Source: a virus
Direction: 5' to 3' (one strand)
Virus record (IMG/VR): IMGVR_UViG_3300017917_001151
Location: 18,852-82,851 of that record
Length of the DNA: 64,000 bases
The notes under the pieces are model-generated. The model searched no databases. It saw only the letters and a list, made by a program, of their open reading frames with translations, and was not told the DNA's origin. Both the position numbers and the translations under genes were made by a program. Positions 34,893 to 43,993 of the stretch are shown in pieces. Numbering within the stretch: position 1 is the first letter of the stretch; every line of letters starts with the position of its first letter.

Positions 34893-35391
34893 TATAAGTG
34901 GAAAAATGAAAAGTTAGCCTAGTAGTATTTCCGATATTACAGGCACAGTGAATTGCCTGAGGATCTGGATAACAATAGATATCGCCTTTCTTATAATTTA
35001 CTAGGGTTTGATCTTCGTACATAAAAATATGTCCTGGCTCCCAATCTTGTAATGCCATCCAGTAACGTTTAACATCATAAAACTCCGGATCATAAGTATG
35101 TGGATCTCTATGAATAGGCATAAAGTTTCCAGGTTTCATTTTAATAAACCACCACATATGATCTTTGTCGTTATCAAACGGCAGTTCTAACGATAGAGGA
35201 AATGAATCATTATCGTTTGTATAATGATACCAATAGACCTGACTAAGGTCGTAGCCATGTTCTTTGGCTTTTCTAAATTCTTCTGAATCAGGATTATGAC
35301 CACCACCCGGTCTAGGTATGCCAGGATTGTTTAATACATATTCAAGATACTCGTCTTTGATCCAGTCTGCAAAGTTCCCAACGTACATCAT
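34876..35391 (-). CDS. Small 2OG-Fe(II) oxygenase, tandem group member D
   Basis: Protein of 171 residues with H94-x-D96 (IHRDPH), H148 (AIHCACNIG) and R158. Shares WWFIKMKPGNF, LQDWEPGHIFMYED and NYKKGDIY with members A-C. Separated from them by the opposite-strand oxygenase, so the tandem group has been split by an insertion or inversion. Overlaps the next gene by one base. Confidence 0.83.
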   Translation of the reverse strand: MMYVGNFADWIKDEYLEYVLNNPGIPRPGGGHNPDSEEFRKAKEHGYDLSQVYWYHYTNDNDSFPLSLELPFDNDKDHMWWFIKMKPGNFMPIHRDPHTYDPEFYDVKRYWMALQDWEPGHIFMYEDQTLVNYKKGDIYCYPDPQAIHCACNIGNTTRLTFHFSTYTIRTS

Positions 35392-35972
35392 TATTTTATT
35401 CTTCCTGTAATCTTTTTTGTAAGTTCAAAATCTGATCTTCTGATATCAAACACCATGCCAACACCGTCTTCACTGCCTTCATTTATAAATTCATGTTCTT
35501 CGCCGATGTCGATTATATAAACATTTCCGGGCTGTAAGTCTGCTACACCTTCTTTAGTGATCCATTTGATAGTAGGATTGTTTATGAAAGGTATCCATCC
35601 TCTCATAGCATCTCTTTCTTCGTTAGAATCAGCATGAGGAGGTGCATATACTCCGGGCGGTGTGACTCCAACAGCAAATCGATATGCCATAGGAAACAGG
35701 TCCATTAACGCTCTTCCGAAACCAAACGCTGCATCTGTATCGTGATAGTTTTCTTTGCCCATTAATTCAACACTTCTATATAGACCGTATGGCTTTTTAG
35801 GATCTTCGCTTTTCGGAATAGATAAAGACCAACCGTAAATGTCTTTGATAGTTTCAAAAGCAGGTTGATCCGGCATGTTCCATTTAAGATAGGGACATGT
35901 TTTTTCTACTTCTCTGTAATATCTAATTCCGTCCTCTGGATCAAATGTAACATCTAACTTAGTAACTATCAT
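35391..35972 (-). CDS. 2OG-Fe(II) oxygenase, YY-helix group
   Basis: Protein of 193 residues. FDPEDGIRYYREVEKTCPYLKW parallels the 30213 and 34347 products. HAD in APPHADSNEERDA gives two ligands and H in IGEEHEFINEGSED the third; a later Arg in VFDIRR may bind 2OG. Four-base overlap with the upstream gene. Substrate unknown. Confidence 0.8.
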   Translation of the reverse strand: MIVTKLDVTFDPEDGIRYYREVEKTCPYLKWNMPDQPAFETIKDIYGWSLSIPKSEDPKKPYGLYRSVELMGKENYHDTDAAFGFGRALMDLFPMAYRFAVGVTPPGVYAPPHADSNEERDAMRGWIPFINNPTIKWITKEGVADLQPGNVYIIDIGEEHEFINEGSEDGVGMVFDIRRSDFELTKKITGRIK

Positions 35973-36592
35973 AATAAATCCTTATAGTCAAATAGTTCTT
36001 CTGGTGTATCGTAAATTTTCTTTTCTTCTTTTAATCTAACAATAAACACCATACGAGTATTTGGTCCGTAGTTCACAGAAGTATGATATATGTCTGATTT
36101 AATAAAAGTTATTTTATCAATTGTTGTAGAACCTATAGGTTCTAAATTTAATTCTGGATTGGCAAATGAAACCCAAAAATTATAAGGCGGCTCTGGACGA
36201 ATTCTATTAACAATTATTTCGTTATCGTCAGATACATCTTCATTTCTAAACCAATAATTAGTTGTTTCTTGAGTATTAGCTATAGGAATAACTATTACCC
36301 ATTGGTTAGCAATCATCCTATCTTCCGGTACCTTACCGTTATCTTTTTTAAGACCGTCGATGTGAGTCATTAGACTTTTATTTCCGGGCAAAAAACATGA
36401 ACTTGTTTCTACTACTTCAGTAAGGCATCTCGAAAAAACAAAATCATGCAAGGTTGGAAAATTAGAATAGTCCATTTGCACGAAATATTCTTCTTCTGCA
36501 TCCGGCCTAAGGATAGAATTTTTATCAATATATTCTAATACTTCTCGTTGTATTTGTTCGAGCTGAGGAACGTTTATTTTTTGATAAAGCAT
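35969..36592 (-). CDS. 2OG-Fe(II) oxygenase-like protein
   Basis: Protein of 207 residues. H-I-D in SLMTHIDGLKK and distal H in DIYHTSVNYGPNTRMVF with Arg ten residues later give a full facial triad and 2OG site. The N-terminal 60 residues differ from other island oxygenases. Sits in a minus-strand run with overlaps of four and one bases. Confidence 0.75.
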   Translation of the reverse strand: MLYQKINVPQLEQIQREVLEYIDKNSILRPDAEEEYFVQMDYSNFPTLHDFVFSRCLTEVVETSSCFLPGNKSLMTHIDGLKKDNGKVPEDRMIANQWVIVIPIANTQETTNYWFRNEDVSDDNEIIVNRIRPEPPYNFWVSFANPELNLEPIGSTTIDKITFIKSDIYHTSVNYGPNTRMVFIVRLKEEKKIYDTPEELFDYKDLL

Positions 36593-37395
36593 TAGTATGT
36601 GTCCAAGTGATCTATGCCTAACTTTTTACGGAAATCTTCTGTAAATTTTCCATCAATGCGTAGACTGTAACTTTGTTCCATGATACGTTCTCCACCATGC
36701 CAGTCTACATCATTCCACCATGCAGCTCGTGTATTGAGATATGTTTTGTTTTTTGTTTCGGGATCCCACAGATAGAATGCTTTCTTAGTGTTAGGACGTA
36801 TGTGTATAAATTCGTTGCGATGAGGCGTAACAACATTAACACCATTCTTGGCATCTAAGTCTCGGTGTTCGAAAGGAATACCGTCTGCCTCGCAATGAAA
36901 GAATATAACACGGCCGATGTCTACAAAGATAGTACCTACTAGACTTTCAACCCACTTAACGACATTAGGAAAGTACTCCGCTTCGGGTGTAAGTTTACGT
37001 GGTGCAGTTCGATCATCCCACGAACCTTCTTCCCATAGGTAATAATAAATGTATGGATCATAAGACCCCATAGCCATCTTTAGATAGCGTGTAAAGACAT
37101 TGCGTTCTTGAAAGTTCTTAAAGTCTTTAGGCATAAGTTTCATGCCTGCTTCCTTTATAGGATCGCTGTCGGGCAGTGCCATGAACTCCTGCATGGCTTC
37201 GTAGATGGGCTTCCAGTGTACACGATAACTCATATCGTCGAAGGTAAATCCAGGAGCCATCCAAGTGCCTTCTTTGGCATGCTGTCTAGCTAATGCAAAA
37301 CCTGTAAGGATTTCCGGCTGCATTTTTTCAAAGGCAGACATGTCAATATACGGTTCCATGTCTATATATGTGTTGCCGTTAATTCCCTTAATCAT
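36592..37395 (-). CDS. 2OG-Fe(II) oxygenase-like protein, 267 aa
   Basis: Protein of 267 residues. HRD in IPFEHRDLD and the distal H in DWHGGERIMEQSYSLR, with Arg 12 residues later, form an oxygenase site. The first 150 residues are helical and specific (EGTWMAPGF, YIYYYLWEEGSWDD). It overlaps the B12-type radical SAM gene by eight bases, linking oxygenase and radical chemistry in one transcript. Confidence 0.75.
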   Translation of the reverse strand: MIKGINGNTYIDMEPYIDMSAFEKMQPEILTGFALARQHAKEGTWMAPGFTFDDMSYRVHWKPIYEAMQEFMALPDSDPIKEAGMKLMPKDFKNFQERNVFTRYLKMAMGSYDPYIYYYLWEEGSWDDRTAPRKLTPEAEYFPNVVKWVESLVGTIFVDIGRVIFFHCEADGIPFEHRDLDAKNGVNVVTPHRNEFIHIRPNTKKAFYLWDPETKNKTYLNTRAAWWNDVDWHGGERIMEQSYSLRIDGKFTEDFRKKLGIDHLDTY

Positions 37396-38944
37396 TATTT
37401 TTCCTATCTTCTAACATTTTTATAAGTCTTGGGTAATAATCTAATTCAACAATTTCATAAACTACTTGCTCAGGTATGTATGATTCTAGATTAAATTTAG
37501 TTCTCAATCTTGAAACCTGGAATCCCATAACTTTCATAAAATGTCCTAGGTATTGAGGTCCAAATATTTTCTTTTGTATTTCTACAATTTTTTCGTGATA
37601 CTCAACTGCTAGCCTTTCTGCTTGATTCCTATCACGGATATCTCCAGTATCTTTTTCAGTTTTCTCCCATAGGCCACCGTGAAAATCGATATGCTCGTCT
37701 GATAGCTCCTCGCTGGAAAATTTATATCCAAAATCGCTAATTCTATTATCCATATCTGATACGAATATTCTATATGGATCGTGTTTTCTATTTTCTAATG
37801 ACAAAAATAAAGGATTGATATTTGCGAAGTCTATGTAGTTGTGTCCTTCTTCTTCGTACCAAGAAATAAAGTTCTCAAAAGATTCAGTTGTATCGTTAGG
37901 TAGACCTACAATTAAATTTGCCACTACCATAACATCTTTGCCCCAACATTCTTTAGCGATTTTCAAAGCCTGAATCTTTCGATCTCTCGACCCGCCTTTT
38001 TTAATAATTTTAGCTGTTTCTGGGTTCCATGTTTCTAATCCGTACATCACATACTTAACACCAATCTTTTTCAATAGAGGCGCCATTTCAGGGTGGGCAC
38101 CTATTAGATCGATTCTTGTATACGCAGCGAAATCGGGTTGGAAAGGAAGTTTCTCTATAACTTCGCTGAGTAGTTGAAGTTTATATACACTGTCATTAAA
38201 GGTATCGTCAACAATGAAGTAGGTAGTTACTCCCCATTTTTCATAATTAGACAACAGTTCATTATAAACAACTTCTTGATATTTTAGATAATCTATTGTT
38301 TTAGATCCTATCATAGGAAATGAACAAAATGCGCACTTAAAAATACAGCCTCTAGCGAATTCAACTGACAGTAATTCCTCAGCGTGTATTAAATCGTATT
38401 CAGTATATTCAATAGAAGAAGCATTAAAGTTAAAGTCCTTGGCCTTAACATCATGACTAATGATTCTAGGCAGGTTAAAGAAAGGTATAGACATACTGTC
38501 TAAGTAAGTTTCAATTTGACCTTCACTATAGCCAATAAAAATGTTGTCAATTGATTCCTGATCTATATACTTGTGCGCAGTAAATCCACCTAAGATTATT
38601 TTTACATTAGGATTTATTGATTTAATATAATCTGCGAAGGGTTTTACGTTTTTATTTTTAAAATTAATGCTGACTGATTTTTCTTTCCAGTCGTCCGTAT
38701 CAGGAAATATATCTACCTGAGAATCAAACCAGTTGGCACTAAAACCAACAATTAAGGTTTCTTGGTCTACAGACAAATCGATAATGTTTTTAAACTTTTC
38801 CCAGTTCAGTGCAAACGAATAATTTACAACTAGTGTTTCATAGCCTTTATTTCTGATGGCCGAAGCAATACTGTATGTTCCGGCAGATCGTGTAAAGCCG
38901 AACCTTACTTCCGAGTCGCTGAATAAAATAACTTTAAATGTCAT
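37388..38944 (-). CDS. B12-binding-like radical SAM protein
   Basis: Protein of 518 residues. Residues 1-150 form the cobalamin-binding-like domain (KVILFSDSE..., KIILGGFTAHKYID); triad C200-C204-C207 in ARGCIFKCAFCSFP. The following barrel has DDTFNDS and YGLETWNPE, shared with the 19644 and 40621 products (DETFNDR). This wording is typical of B12-radical SAM methyltransferase and cyclase families. Overlaps the Tes-like gene by 11 bases. Confidence 0.88.
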   Translation of the reverse strand: MTFKVILFSDSEVRFGFTRSAGTYSIASAIRNKGYETLVVNYSFALNWEKFKNIIDLSVDQETLIVGFSANWFDSQVDIFPDTDDWKEKSVSINFKNKNVKPFADYIKSINPNVKIILGGFTAHKYIDQESIDNIFIGYSEGQIETYLDSMSIPFFNLPRIISHDVKAKDFNFNASSIEYTEYDLIHAEELLSVEFARGCIFKCAFCSFPMIGSKTIDYLKYQEVVYNELLSNYEKWGVTTYFIVDDTFNDSVYKLQLLSEVIEKLPFQPDFAAYTRIDLIGAHPEMAPLLKKIGVKYVMYGLETWNPETAKIIKKGGSRDRKIQALKIAKECWGKDVMVVANLIVGLPNDTTESFENFISWYEEEGHNYIDFANINPLFLSLENRKHDPYRIFVSDMDNRISDFGYKFSSEELSDEHIDFHGGLWEKTEKDTGDIRDRNQAERLAVEYHEKIVEIQKKIFGPQYLGHFMKVMGFQVSRLRTKFNLESYIPEQVVYEIVELDYYPRLIKMLEDRKNND

Positions 38945-40004
38945 CTTTTCTGTGTCCGTAGTTGTCTATATATTCTTGAGGAATAGTATCCCATAAATTT
39001 AAACCTTTATTCACTGCACAATCTCGAAGTATAACTTGGTGTACTAACGGAGATCTTGGTTTTCCTGGTAGTATATCAGCCATGGCTTCGGTCTGAACTT
39101 CTAGTAAGTCCAATGTTTTAGCATCAGGCCACTGAATTATTTTAACAAGGATTCCGTTAATTGTCATTGGATAGTGTGCCCTATTGCCGGTGTAGGGATC
39201 AAATCCCACCTGCCATTTATTTTTTTCAGCAATACGGTTAGCTTCCTTCACTAGATCAGATAAAAAGATTTTCGGACCTCCTGGATAACGACCAATGTCT
39301 GCTCCGCATCTTACTCTATATTGTTCACATATACCTGTACCGAATTGTTGTATTTCTTCTAAGCAATATTCCATCTGATCTAATGTTTCTAATGTATAAC
39401 TAACATTCTTAATACGAAGACCAACGTCTTGCATATTCTTAATGCCTTCCATCTGCTTCATACGAACAGTGCGTCCTTGGTAATCGGGGTGGTTAAGGCC
39501 GATAGTCCACATGACATTTTTTAAGTCTTTAAACTGTTCTACATATTCTCTTTCGGATAATCTAACTCCGTTGGTTAGAATCATGATGCCACGAGGCTTA
39601 CCGGGCAATGCTTGTATTGCTTTAATAAACTCAGGAAGGTCTTTTCTTACAGTCGGCTCTGCTCCACACAGGGCTACAGGAAAACCGTCATCTGGCCAAC
39701 TTTTAATAATGTTTAAAAAATAATCTATAGGCTTATCTTTGCTCATATTGTCCGGTTCTTGATAGCAGTTTGGACAATTTAAATTGCAACGATTGGTGAT
39801 ATCAATGAGATAACTTTGTAGTGCTTCTCTCGGATAGTTATAATTTAAATAAAAGTCTGCATCTGGTTCAACTAGATGTTCACTGTATCCGTGATGTTTG
39901 CAGGTTTTACCTAACCAAATTTGACCGTCGCGGTGAAACCTTGTAGCAGGTACATGCCTGTAACAATTCTCACATACTGATAATGTGTCTTCTAGTTTAA
40001 TCAT
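38934..40004 (-). CDS. Radical SAM protein with N-terminal zinc-ribbon (Tes/MJ0619-like)
   Basis: Protein of 356 residues. C11, C14 and C35 (CENCYRHVPATRF, KTCKHHG) form an N-terminal metal-binding knuckle as in tetraether-synthase and MJ0619-like radical SAM proteins. The core triad is C73-C77-C80 (CNLNCPNC) with CGAEPTVRK where GGEP is usual. Homologous enzymes join or methylate unactivated carbons. One of four such paralogues here; all have GAE in place of GGE. A CATAAATA late promoter lies 23 bases upstream. Confidence 0.88.
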   Translation of the reverse strand: MIKLEDTLSVCENCYRHVPATRFHRDGQIWLGKTCKHHGYSEHLVEPDADFYLNYNYPREALQSYLIDITNRCNLNCPNCYQEPDNMSKDKPIDYFLNIIKSWPDDGFPVALCGAEPTVRKDLPEFIKAIQALPGKPRGIMILTNGVRLSEREYVEQFKDLKNVMWTIGLNHPDYQGRTVRMKQMEGIKNMQDVGLRIKNVSYTLETLDQMEYCLEEIQQFGTGICEQYRVRCGADIGRYPGGPKIFLSDLVKEANRIAEKNKWQVGFDPYTGNRAHYPMTINGILVKIIQWPDAKTLDLLEVQTEAMADILPGKPRSPLVHQVILRDCAVNKGLNLWDTIPQEYIDNYGHRKDDI

Positions 40005-40020
40005 GTGGGTTCAAAAAATT

Positions 40021-40028
40021 CATAAATA
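40021..40028 (+). promoter_or_regulatory. Late promoter CATAAATA
   Basis: Plus-strand octamer followed by AAAGGAG and the ATG at 40061. Overlaps the minus-strand octamer CATAAATA at 40027-40034, so one palindrome-like element fires both ways. Confidence 0.55.
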
Positions 40029-40034
40029 TTTATG
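40027..40034 (-). promoter_or_regulatory. Late promoter CATAAATA
   Basis: Minus-strand octamer 23 bases before the ATG at 40004; overlaps the plus-strand element at 40021-40028. Confidence 0.55.
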
Positions 40035-40060
40035 GTATAAAATATACTAAAGGAGCCTTT

Positions 40061-40624
40061 ATGAAAGTTGCTATAACAGGACATACCAGTGGTATTGGTT
40101 TGTCATTAGCTGAAAAGTTTTTAGAAAATAAATGTGAAGTTGTTGGATTTAGCCGATCTAACGGATTTGATATTGGAAACGAGGCTCACAGAATGGAAAT
40201 TCTTAACAAGATAGATGACTGTGATGCATTTATCAATAATGCCTTCCACGATGACGGACAATTAAAACTGTTAGAAGGTGTTATGAAAAGATGGGAAGGA
40301 GCCAATAAACACGTTGTTAACATCTCGAGCGTTATTGTTTTGATGCCCGAAAACAATTTTGTGCAATGGCCAAAGGTTCACAGTTATAGATCTGCGAAGT
40401 TAAATCTAAATAATTTTGCAAGAAATTATAAGGGTAGTGTTAGATTACTCAATGTTCTTCCCGGAATTGTAAAAACAAATTTTTATTTAATAGATGAGAA
40501 TCCAGAAGCAATGGTTAATGCTATGGATGTGTCTTTTGTTACAGATAAAATTATAAACGTTTTTTTCAATGAGGGTTATGCAACAAAACAGATCGTGATT
40601 TCAAAAGCAACTCAAGGATTATGA
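40061..40624 (+). CDS. Short-chain dehydrogenase/reductase
   Basis: Protein of 187 residues. TGHTSGIG at residues 7-14 is the nucleotide-binding glycine motif, NNAF replaces NNAG near residue 59, SS lies near residue 90, and YRSAK gives the catalytic Tyr and Lys. Shorter than usual SDRs (about 250) because of compact C-terminal parts. AAAGGAG precedes the ATG. The stop overlaps the next ATG by four bases, so it is coupled to the B12-type radical SAM gene. Confidence 0.88.
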   Translation: MKVAITGHTSGIGLSLAEKFLENKCEVVGFSRSNGFDIGNEAHRMEILNKIDDCDAFINNAFHDDGQLKLLEGVMKRWEGANKHVVNISSVIVLMPENNFVQWPKVHSYRSAKLNLNNFARNYKGSVRLLNVLPGIVKTNFYLIDENPEAMVNAMDVSFVTDKIINVFFNEGYATKQIVISKATQGL

Positions 40625-42096
40625 TTAAAAATTTTCATTCTATAATTTTTAATATGGGGGCTTTGGGCGAATACATTAAAGGTAGAACGTCTGGAGCTTA
40701 TCGTATTGCCACAGAACTACGAACACAAGGTTGGGACGTGGAAGTTGTAGATTTCTTTTATTTTTGGAAATTAGAAGAATTAAAAGAATTATCCAGAAAT
40801 AGAATCAATAAGAACACGAAGTTTATAGGCTTTAGTCATATTTTCAGTGACTGGCCAGAACTAGCTGAAGATTATACTACATGGGTAAAAGAAAATTATC
40901 CCGATATTAAGATTATCTTTGGCTGCAATGCTTATAAAAATTTTAATACAAAAAACATAGATTATTATGTTGCCGGTTATGGAGAGTTGGCTTTACTTAC
41001 ATTATTAGAATATCTGTTTAGCAACGGAACTAGACCTATAATAACTCCCATCGACGGCAACAGAGTCATTGAAGCACAAAAATATTATACTGCAACTCCT
41101 TGGAGAGAACCAAGCATCTTCTATGAAGATAGAGATTTTATCAAAGATCACGAATGGCTTGGTATTGAGTTTAGTAGAGGATGTAAATTTAAATGTGCCT
41201 ATTGTAATTTCCCTGTACTAGGTGTGAGAGGAGATTACGGTAGAAACCTTGACGGTGCGAAACTTCAATTACAAGATGCATACGATAGATTCGGTACAAC
41301 GAAGTATCTAATCAGCGACGAAACATTTAACGATAGAACAGAAAAAATTACTAAGATTGCCGACATGATCGAAACCTTAGAGTTTCAACCGTTCTTTGCA
41401 TCGCATATTAGAGCAGATTTATTAATATCTAGGCCGCACGAAAAAGAAGAACTTCTGAGAATGAATACTTTATTCCATTTTTATGGAATAGAATCTTTTA
41501 ACTACGAGTCTGCCAGAGTATGTGGCAAAGGTATGAAGTCTGAAAGACTAAGAGAAGGTGTTATTAACATTAAAAATTTCTTTAAAAATAACGGCACAGG
41601 TTATTATAGAGGCACCATCGGCCTTATTGCAGGTCTTCCATACGAAACAGAAGAGTCAGTTATAGATACGATTAAGTTTTTGAACGAGCATTGGAAAGGC
41701 GAAAATGTGATGTTAAATCCTCTAGACATTTATAAGTCGTCTTTGGCCAACGTTTCTATATTTGAAGAGAAGTTTGACGAGTTTGGTTATCGAGTGATGA
41801 CTGAAGTTCCGGAAGAATATAGAAACGGATCTAGAGAGTTAGCGACCGGACCTCGATTTACTCCTAATTCTGTTATATGGGAAAATGATCACACCAACTA
41901 TTATAGGATTAGAGAAATCGTTTCTAAGTTAAGAGATACATTTGACGATGTATATAGACTTGCCTGCTTTGAATTGTCCAATGACTTTTCTGATAAAGGA
42001 CTGGAACATACACTAACTATACCATATAGTACATTTGGTGGCGAGTATCAAACAGCGTTTGTGGAAAATTATAAGAAACAAAAATTAGGATTATAA
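40621..42096 (+). CDS. B12-binding-like radical SAM protein
   Basis: Protein of 491 residues. Residues 1-130 are the cobalamin-binding-like domain (IATELRTQGWDVEVVDFFYFWKLEELKEL, IKIIFGCNAYKNF), clearly related to the 19644 product (DWDAEVIDFASFWKLIELQEL). Triad C188-C192-C195 in SRGCKFKCAYCNFP; ISDETFNDR follows. Third member of the B12-type set. Overlaps its convergent neighbour by six bases. Confidence 0.88.
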   Translation: MIKNFHSIIFNMGALGEYIKGRTSGAYRIATELRTQGWDVEVVDFFYFWKLEELKELSRNRINKNTKFIGFSHIFSDWPELAEDYTTWVKENYPDIKIIFGCNAYKNFNTKNIDYYVAGYGELALLTLLEYLFSNGTRPIITPIDGNRVIEAQKYYTATPWREPSIFYEDRDFIKDHEWLGIEFSRGCKFKCAYCNFPVLGVRGDYGRNLDGAKLQLQDAYDRFGTTKYLISDETFNDRTEKITKIADMIETLEFQPFFASHIRADLLISRPHEKEELLRMNTLFHFYGIESFNYESARVCGKGMKSERLREGVINIKNFFKNNGTGYYRGTIGLIAGLPYETEESVIDTIKFLNEHWKGENVMLNPLDIYKSSLANVSIFEEKFDEFGYRVMTEVPEEYRNGSRELATGPRFTPNSVIWENDHTNYYRIREIVSKLRDTFDDVYRLACFELSNDFSDKGLEHTLTIPYSTFGGEYQTAFVENYKKQKLGL

Positions 42097-43218
42097 AAGT
42101 CTTTTAGGTTTCTTTGCAGGACTTTCAAACTTGTATTCTAACTCGCTAATTTCTATAGGTCCGGACCAATTCTTTTTCCAATAGTTGCTTTCAAACTTTT
42201 CTTTTAGCACGTAGTGGTCCGGGACTATATCAAGACGTTTCATTTTATTATTTGTAAACGCATCTCTTAATATAACCTGATGAATGTAATTAGTAATCGG
42301 ACCTTCGTTAAACGCTGCCCAAGGTCCGTTGTTTAATTCTTCCATATCTGCACTTCTAACATCGGGCCATTGGATTACACGAATATTCATACCCTTCCAG
42401 TTGTACATATTATGATATAAATTTTCTTCTAGGGGTGTATGAACAAGCTCGTCGCCTAACAGTTTCTTCAATGCTTTAACTGTAGTGCTTAGATAATTCC
42501 TTCCGCCGGTGCTACGACCAATGCTGGCACCCATTCTAATTCTAACTAGATTAACTTTGTCTCTACCTATCTTATCTAATTCTTCTAATATCTCAGGTAG
42601 GTGATCTAGATCCTCGAGGGTATAACCTATACCATCTAGTCGGCCGTGTTCTTTAATGTTCTCTATACCGCGAAGTTGTTTTTCGTGTACTTTTTTACCT
42701 TGATATGTCCAATGATTTAAACCTACAGCCGGTAATATAGTACGTCCGGTGAGTAGTTCTTTTGCCCAGTCGTTGTCGGCAAATCTAAGACCGTTGGTTA
42801 ACATTCTAACTTTTCCAAAGTCATCTGCTAATTTGTGACTCAATGGAATAATTTCTGAATATAGAGATGCTTCTGCTCCGGCAAGAATAGGAATAAACCC
42901 TTCTGGAAACATTTCAGGTATTCTAATTAAACTACTCATAGGACTGTCTATGTATTTGTTATCCGGAAGTTGATAACAATGAGGACAGTTTAACTGACAC
43001 TTGTTTGTTACTTCAAACATAATCGAAACAAATTCACTTTCGTCGGTTTTAGAAAGACCGTAATAGTATTCCAAATCAATTTCAACTACTTCTTCCATGA
43101 TGCCGTGCTCTGGACATTTTTTAGATAACCAAATTTTATCATCTCTTTCAAAGACAACACCTGGAATGTGTCGATAACATTCATTGCAAAGACCGACTGT
43201 ATTGTGTATAAATTTCAT
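42091..43218 (-). CDS. Radical SAM protein with N-terminal zinc-ribbon (Tes/MJ0619-like)
   Basis: Protein of 375 residues. C11, C14 and C35 in the N-terminal knuckle (LCNECYRHIPG, KKCPEHG); triad C74-C78-C81 (CQLNCPHC); LAGAEASLYS in place of GGEP, the most altered of the four. C-terminal half has RIRMGASIGRSTGG and IRVIQWPDVR shared with the other three. CATAAATA lies six bases before the ATG. Longest tail of the group, ending with a basic stretch. Confidence 0.87.
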   Translation of the reverse strand: MKFIHNTVGLCNECYRHIPGVVFERDDKIWLSKKCPEHGIMEEVVEIDLEYYYGLSKTDESEFVSIMFEVTNKCQLNCPHCYQLPDNKYIDSPMSSLIRIPEMFPEGFIPILAGAEASLYSEIIPLSHKLADDFGKVRMLTNGLRFADNDWAKELLTGRTILPAVGLNHWTYQGKKVHEKQLRGIENIKEHGRLDGIGYTLEDLDHLPEILEELDKIGRDKVNLVRIRMGASIGRSTGGRNYLSTTVKALKKLLGDELVHTPLEENLYHNMYNWKGMNIRVIQWPDVRSADMEELNNGPWAAFNEGPITNYIHQVILRDAFTNNKMKRLDIVPDHYVLKEKFESNYWKKNWSGPIEISELEYKFESPAKKPKRLL

Positions 43219-43223
43219 AGCAT

Positions 43224-43231
43224 TATTTATG
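43224..43231 (-). promoter_or_regulatory. Late promoter CATAAATA
   Basis: Octamer six bases from the minus-strand ATG at 43218; paired with TATAAATA at 43235 on the other strand, separated by three bases. Confidence 0.6.
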
Positions 43232-43234
43232 GCC

Positions 43235-43242
43235 TATAAATA
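43235..43242 (+). promoter_or_regulatory. Late promoter TATAAATA
   Basis: Perfect late consensus with the ATG at 43247 five bases after its end, again leaving no leader. Confidence 0.65.
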
Positions 43243-43246
43243 GTTG

Positions 43247-43993
43247 ATGTTTAAAATATTTGATAACTTTTTCACCGAAGAAGAGTGTAATACCGCTGCT
43301 GAATATGTAAAACAAAAAGAATCTTCATGGTATAAATGCCCGTGGACCGGTATGTATATTCTTGGAAATAGTTTGTTTCGTAAAATTACATTTACAGAAT
43401 CTGGAATAGACTACGGAAATTATTTTGAGATTGGATCTATAGATTCGCCTGCCTCACAAATTCTTAAAAATAAGTTAACAAATAATTTTAATAAAGTTGA
43501 ATTTGTGAATGGCCTTAGTAAGCCCGGATTTCAAATTATTAAATTAAACGAAAGCAAAGATCCTAGCGTCTGGCATTACGATGATATGATTACTTGTTTT
43601 CCTTTTGAAAAATATTTCAAAGACTACACAGGAAATTTTAATGAATATTTTGATCAAAAATTAATTTTTACAGTGCTGTTAAGCGATGGACACTATACTT
43701 TCGACTACTATCCCGAAACGTTATCAGAGTTTGGAAAAGATTATAAAGAAGCACGTAACACAAGTCCTATATGTCCCCAGCATCGAAATCTAATAGGAGA
43801 CGACTGTGCAAATCCGGATTGTACATTAAAGGAATTTAAAACACTTTATTATAAAAAGGGTATGATGTTATTGCAAGACGAAAGATATTTGCATCGAGTC
43901 GGACTAGTAGATTTAAATGGTACTAGTGATCTTAGAATAACTTTGCAGGGATACGGTCTTGTTAAGGACGATATTCTTTATTTGATATGGTGA
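43247..43993 (+). CDS. 2OG-Fe(II) oxygenase-like protein, 248 aa
   Basis: Starts at the ATG at 43247; the preceding TTG is also in frame but less likely. HYDD in PSVWHYDDMIT and distal H in ERYLHRVGLVDLNGTSDLRITLQGYG provide the triad and Arg. An insert of about 60 residues carries CPQH...CANPDC, a possible zinc knuckle not seen in other island oxygenases. Single-gene transcript, convergent with the methyltransferase at 43978. Confidence 0.75.
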   Translation: MFKIFDNFFTEEECNTAAEYVKQKESSWYKCPWTGMYILGNSLFRKITFTESGIDYGNYFEIGSIDSPASQILKNKLTNNFNKVEFVNGLSKPGFQIIKLNESKDPSVWHYDDMITCFPFEKYFKDYTGNFNEYFDQKLIFTVLLSDGHYTFDYYPETLSEFGKDYKEARNTSPICPQHRNLIGDDCANPDCTLKEFKTLYYKKGMMLLQDERYLHRVGLVDLNGTSDLRITLQGYGLVKDDILYLIW

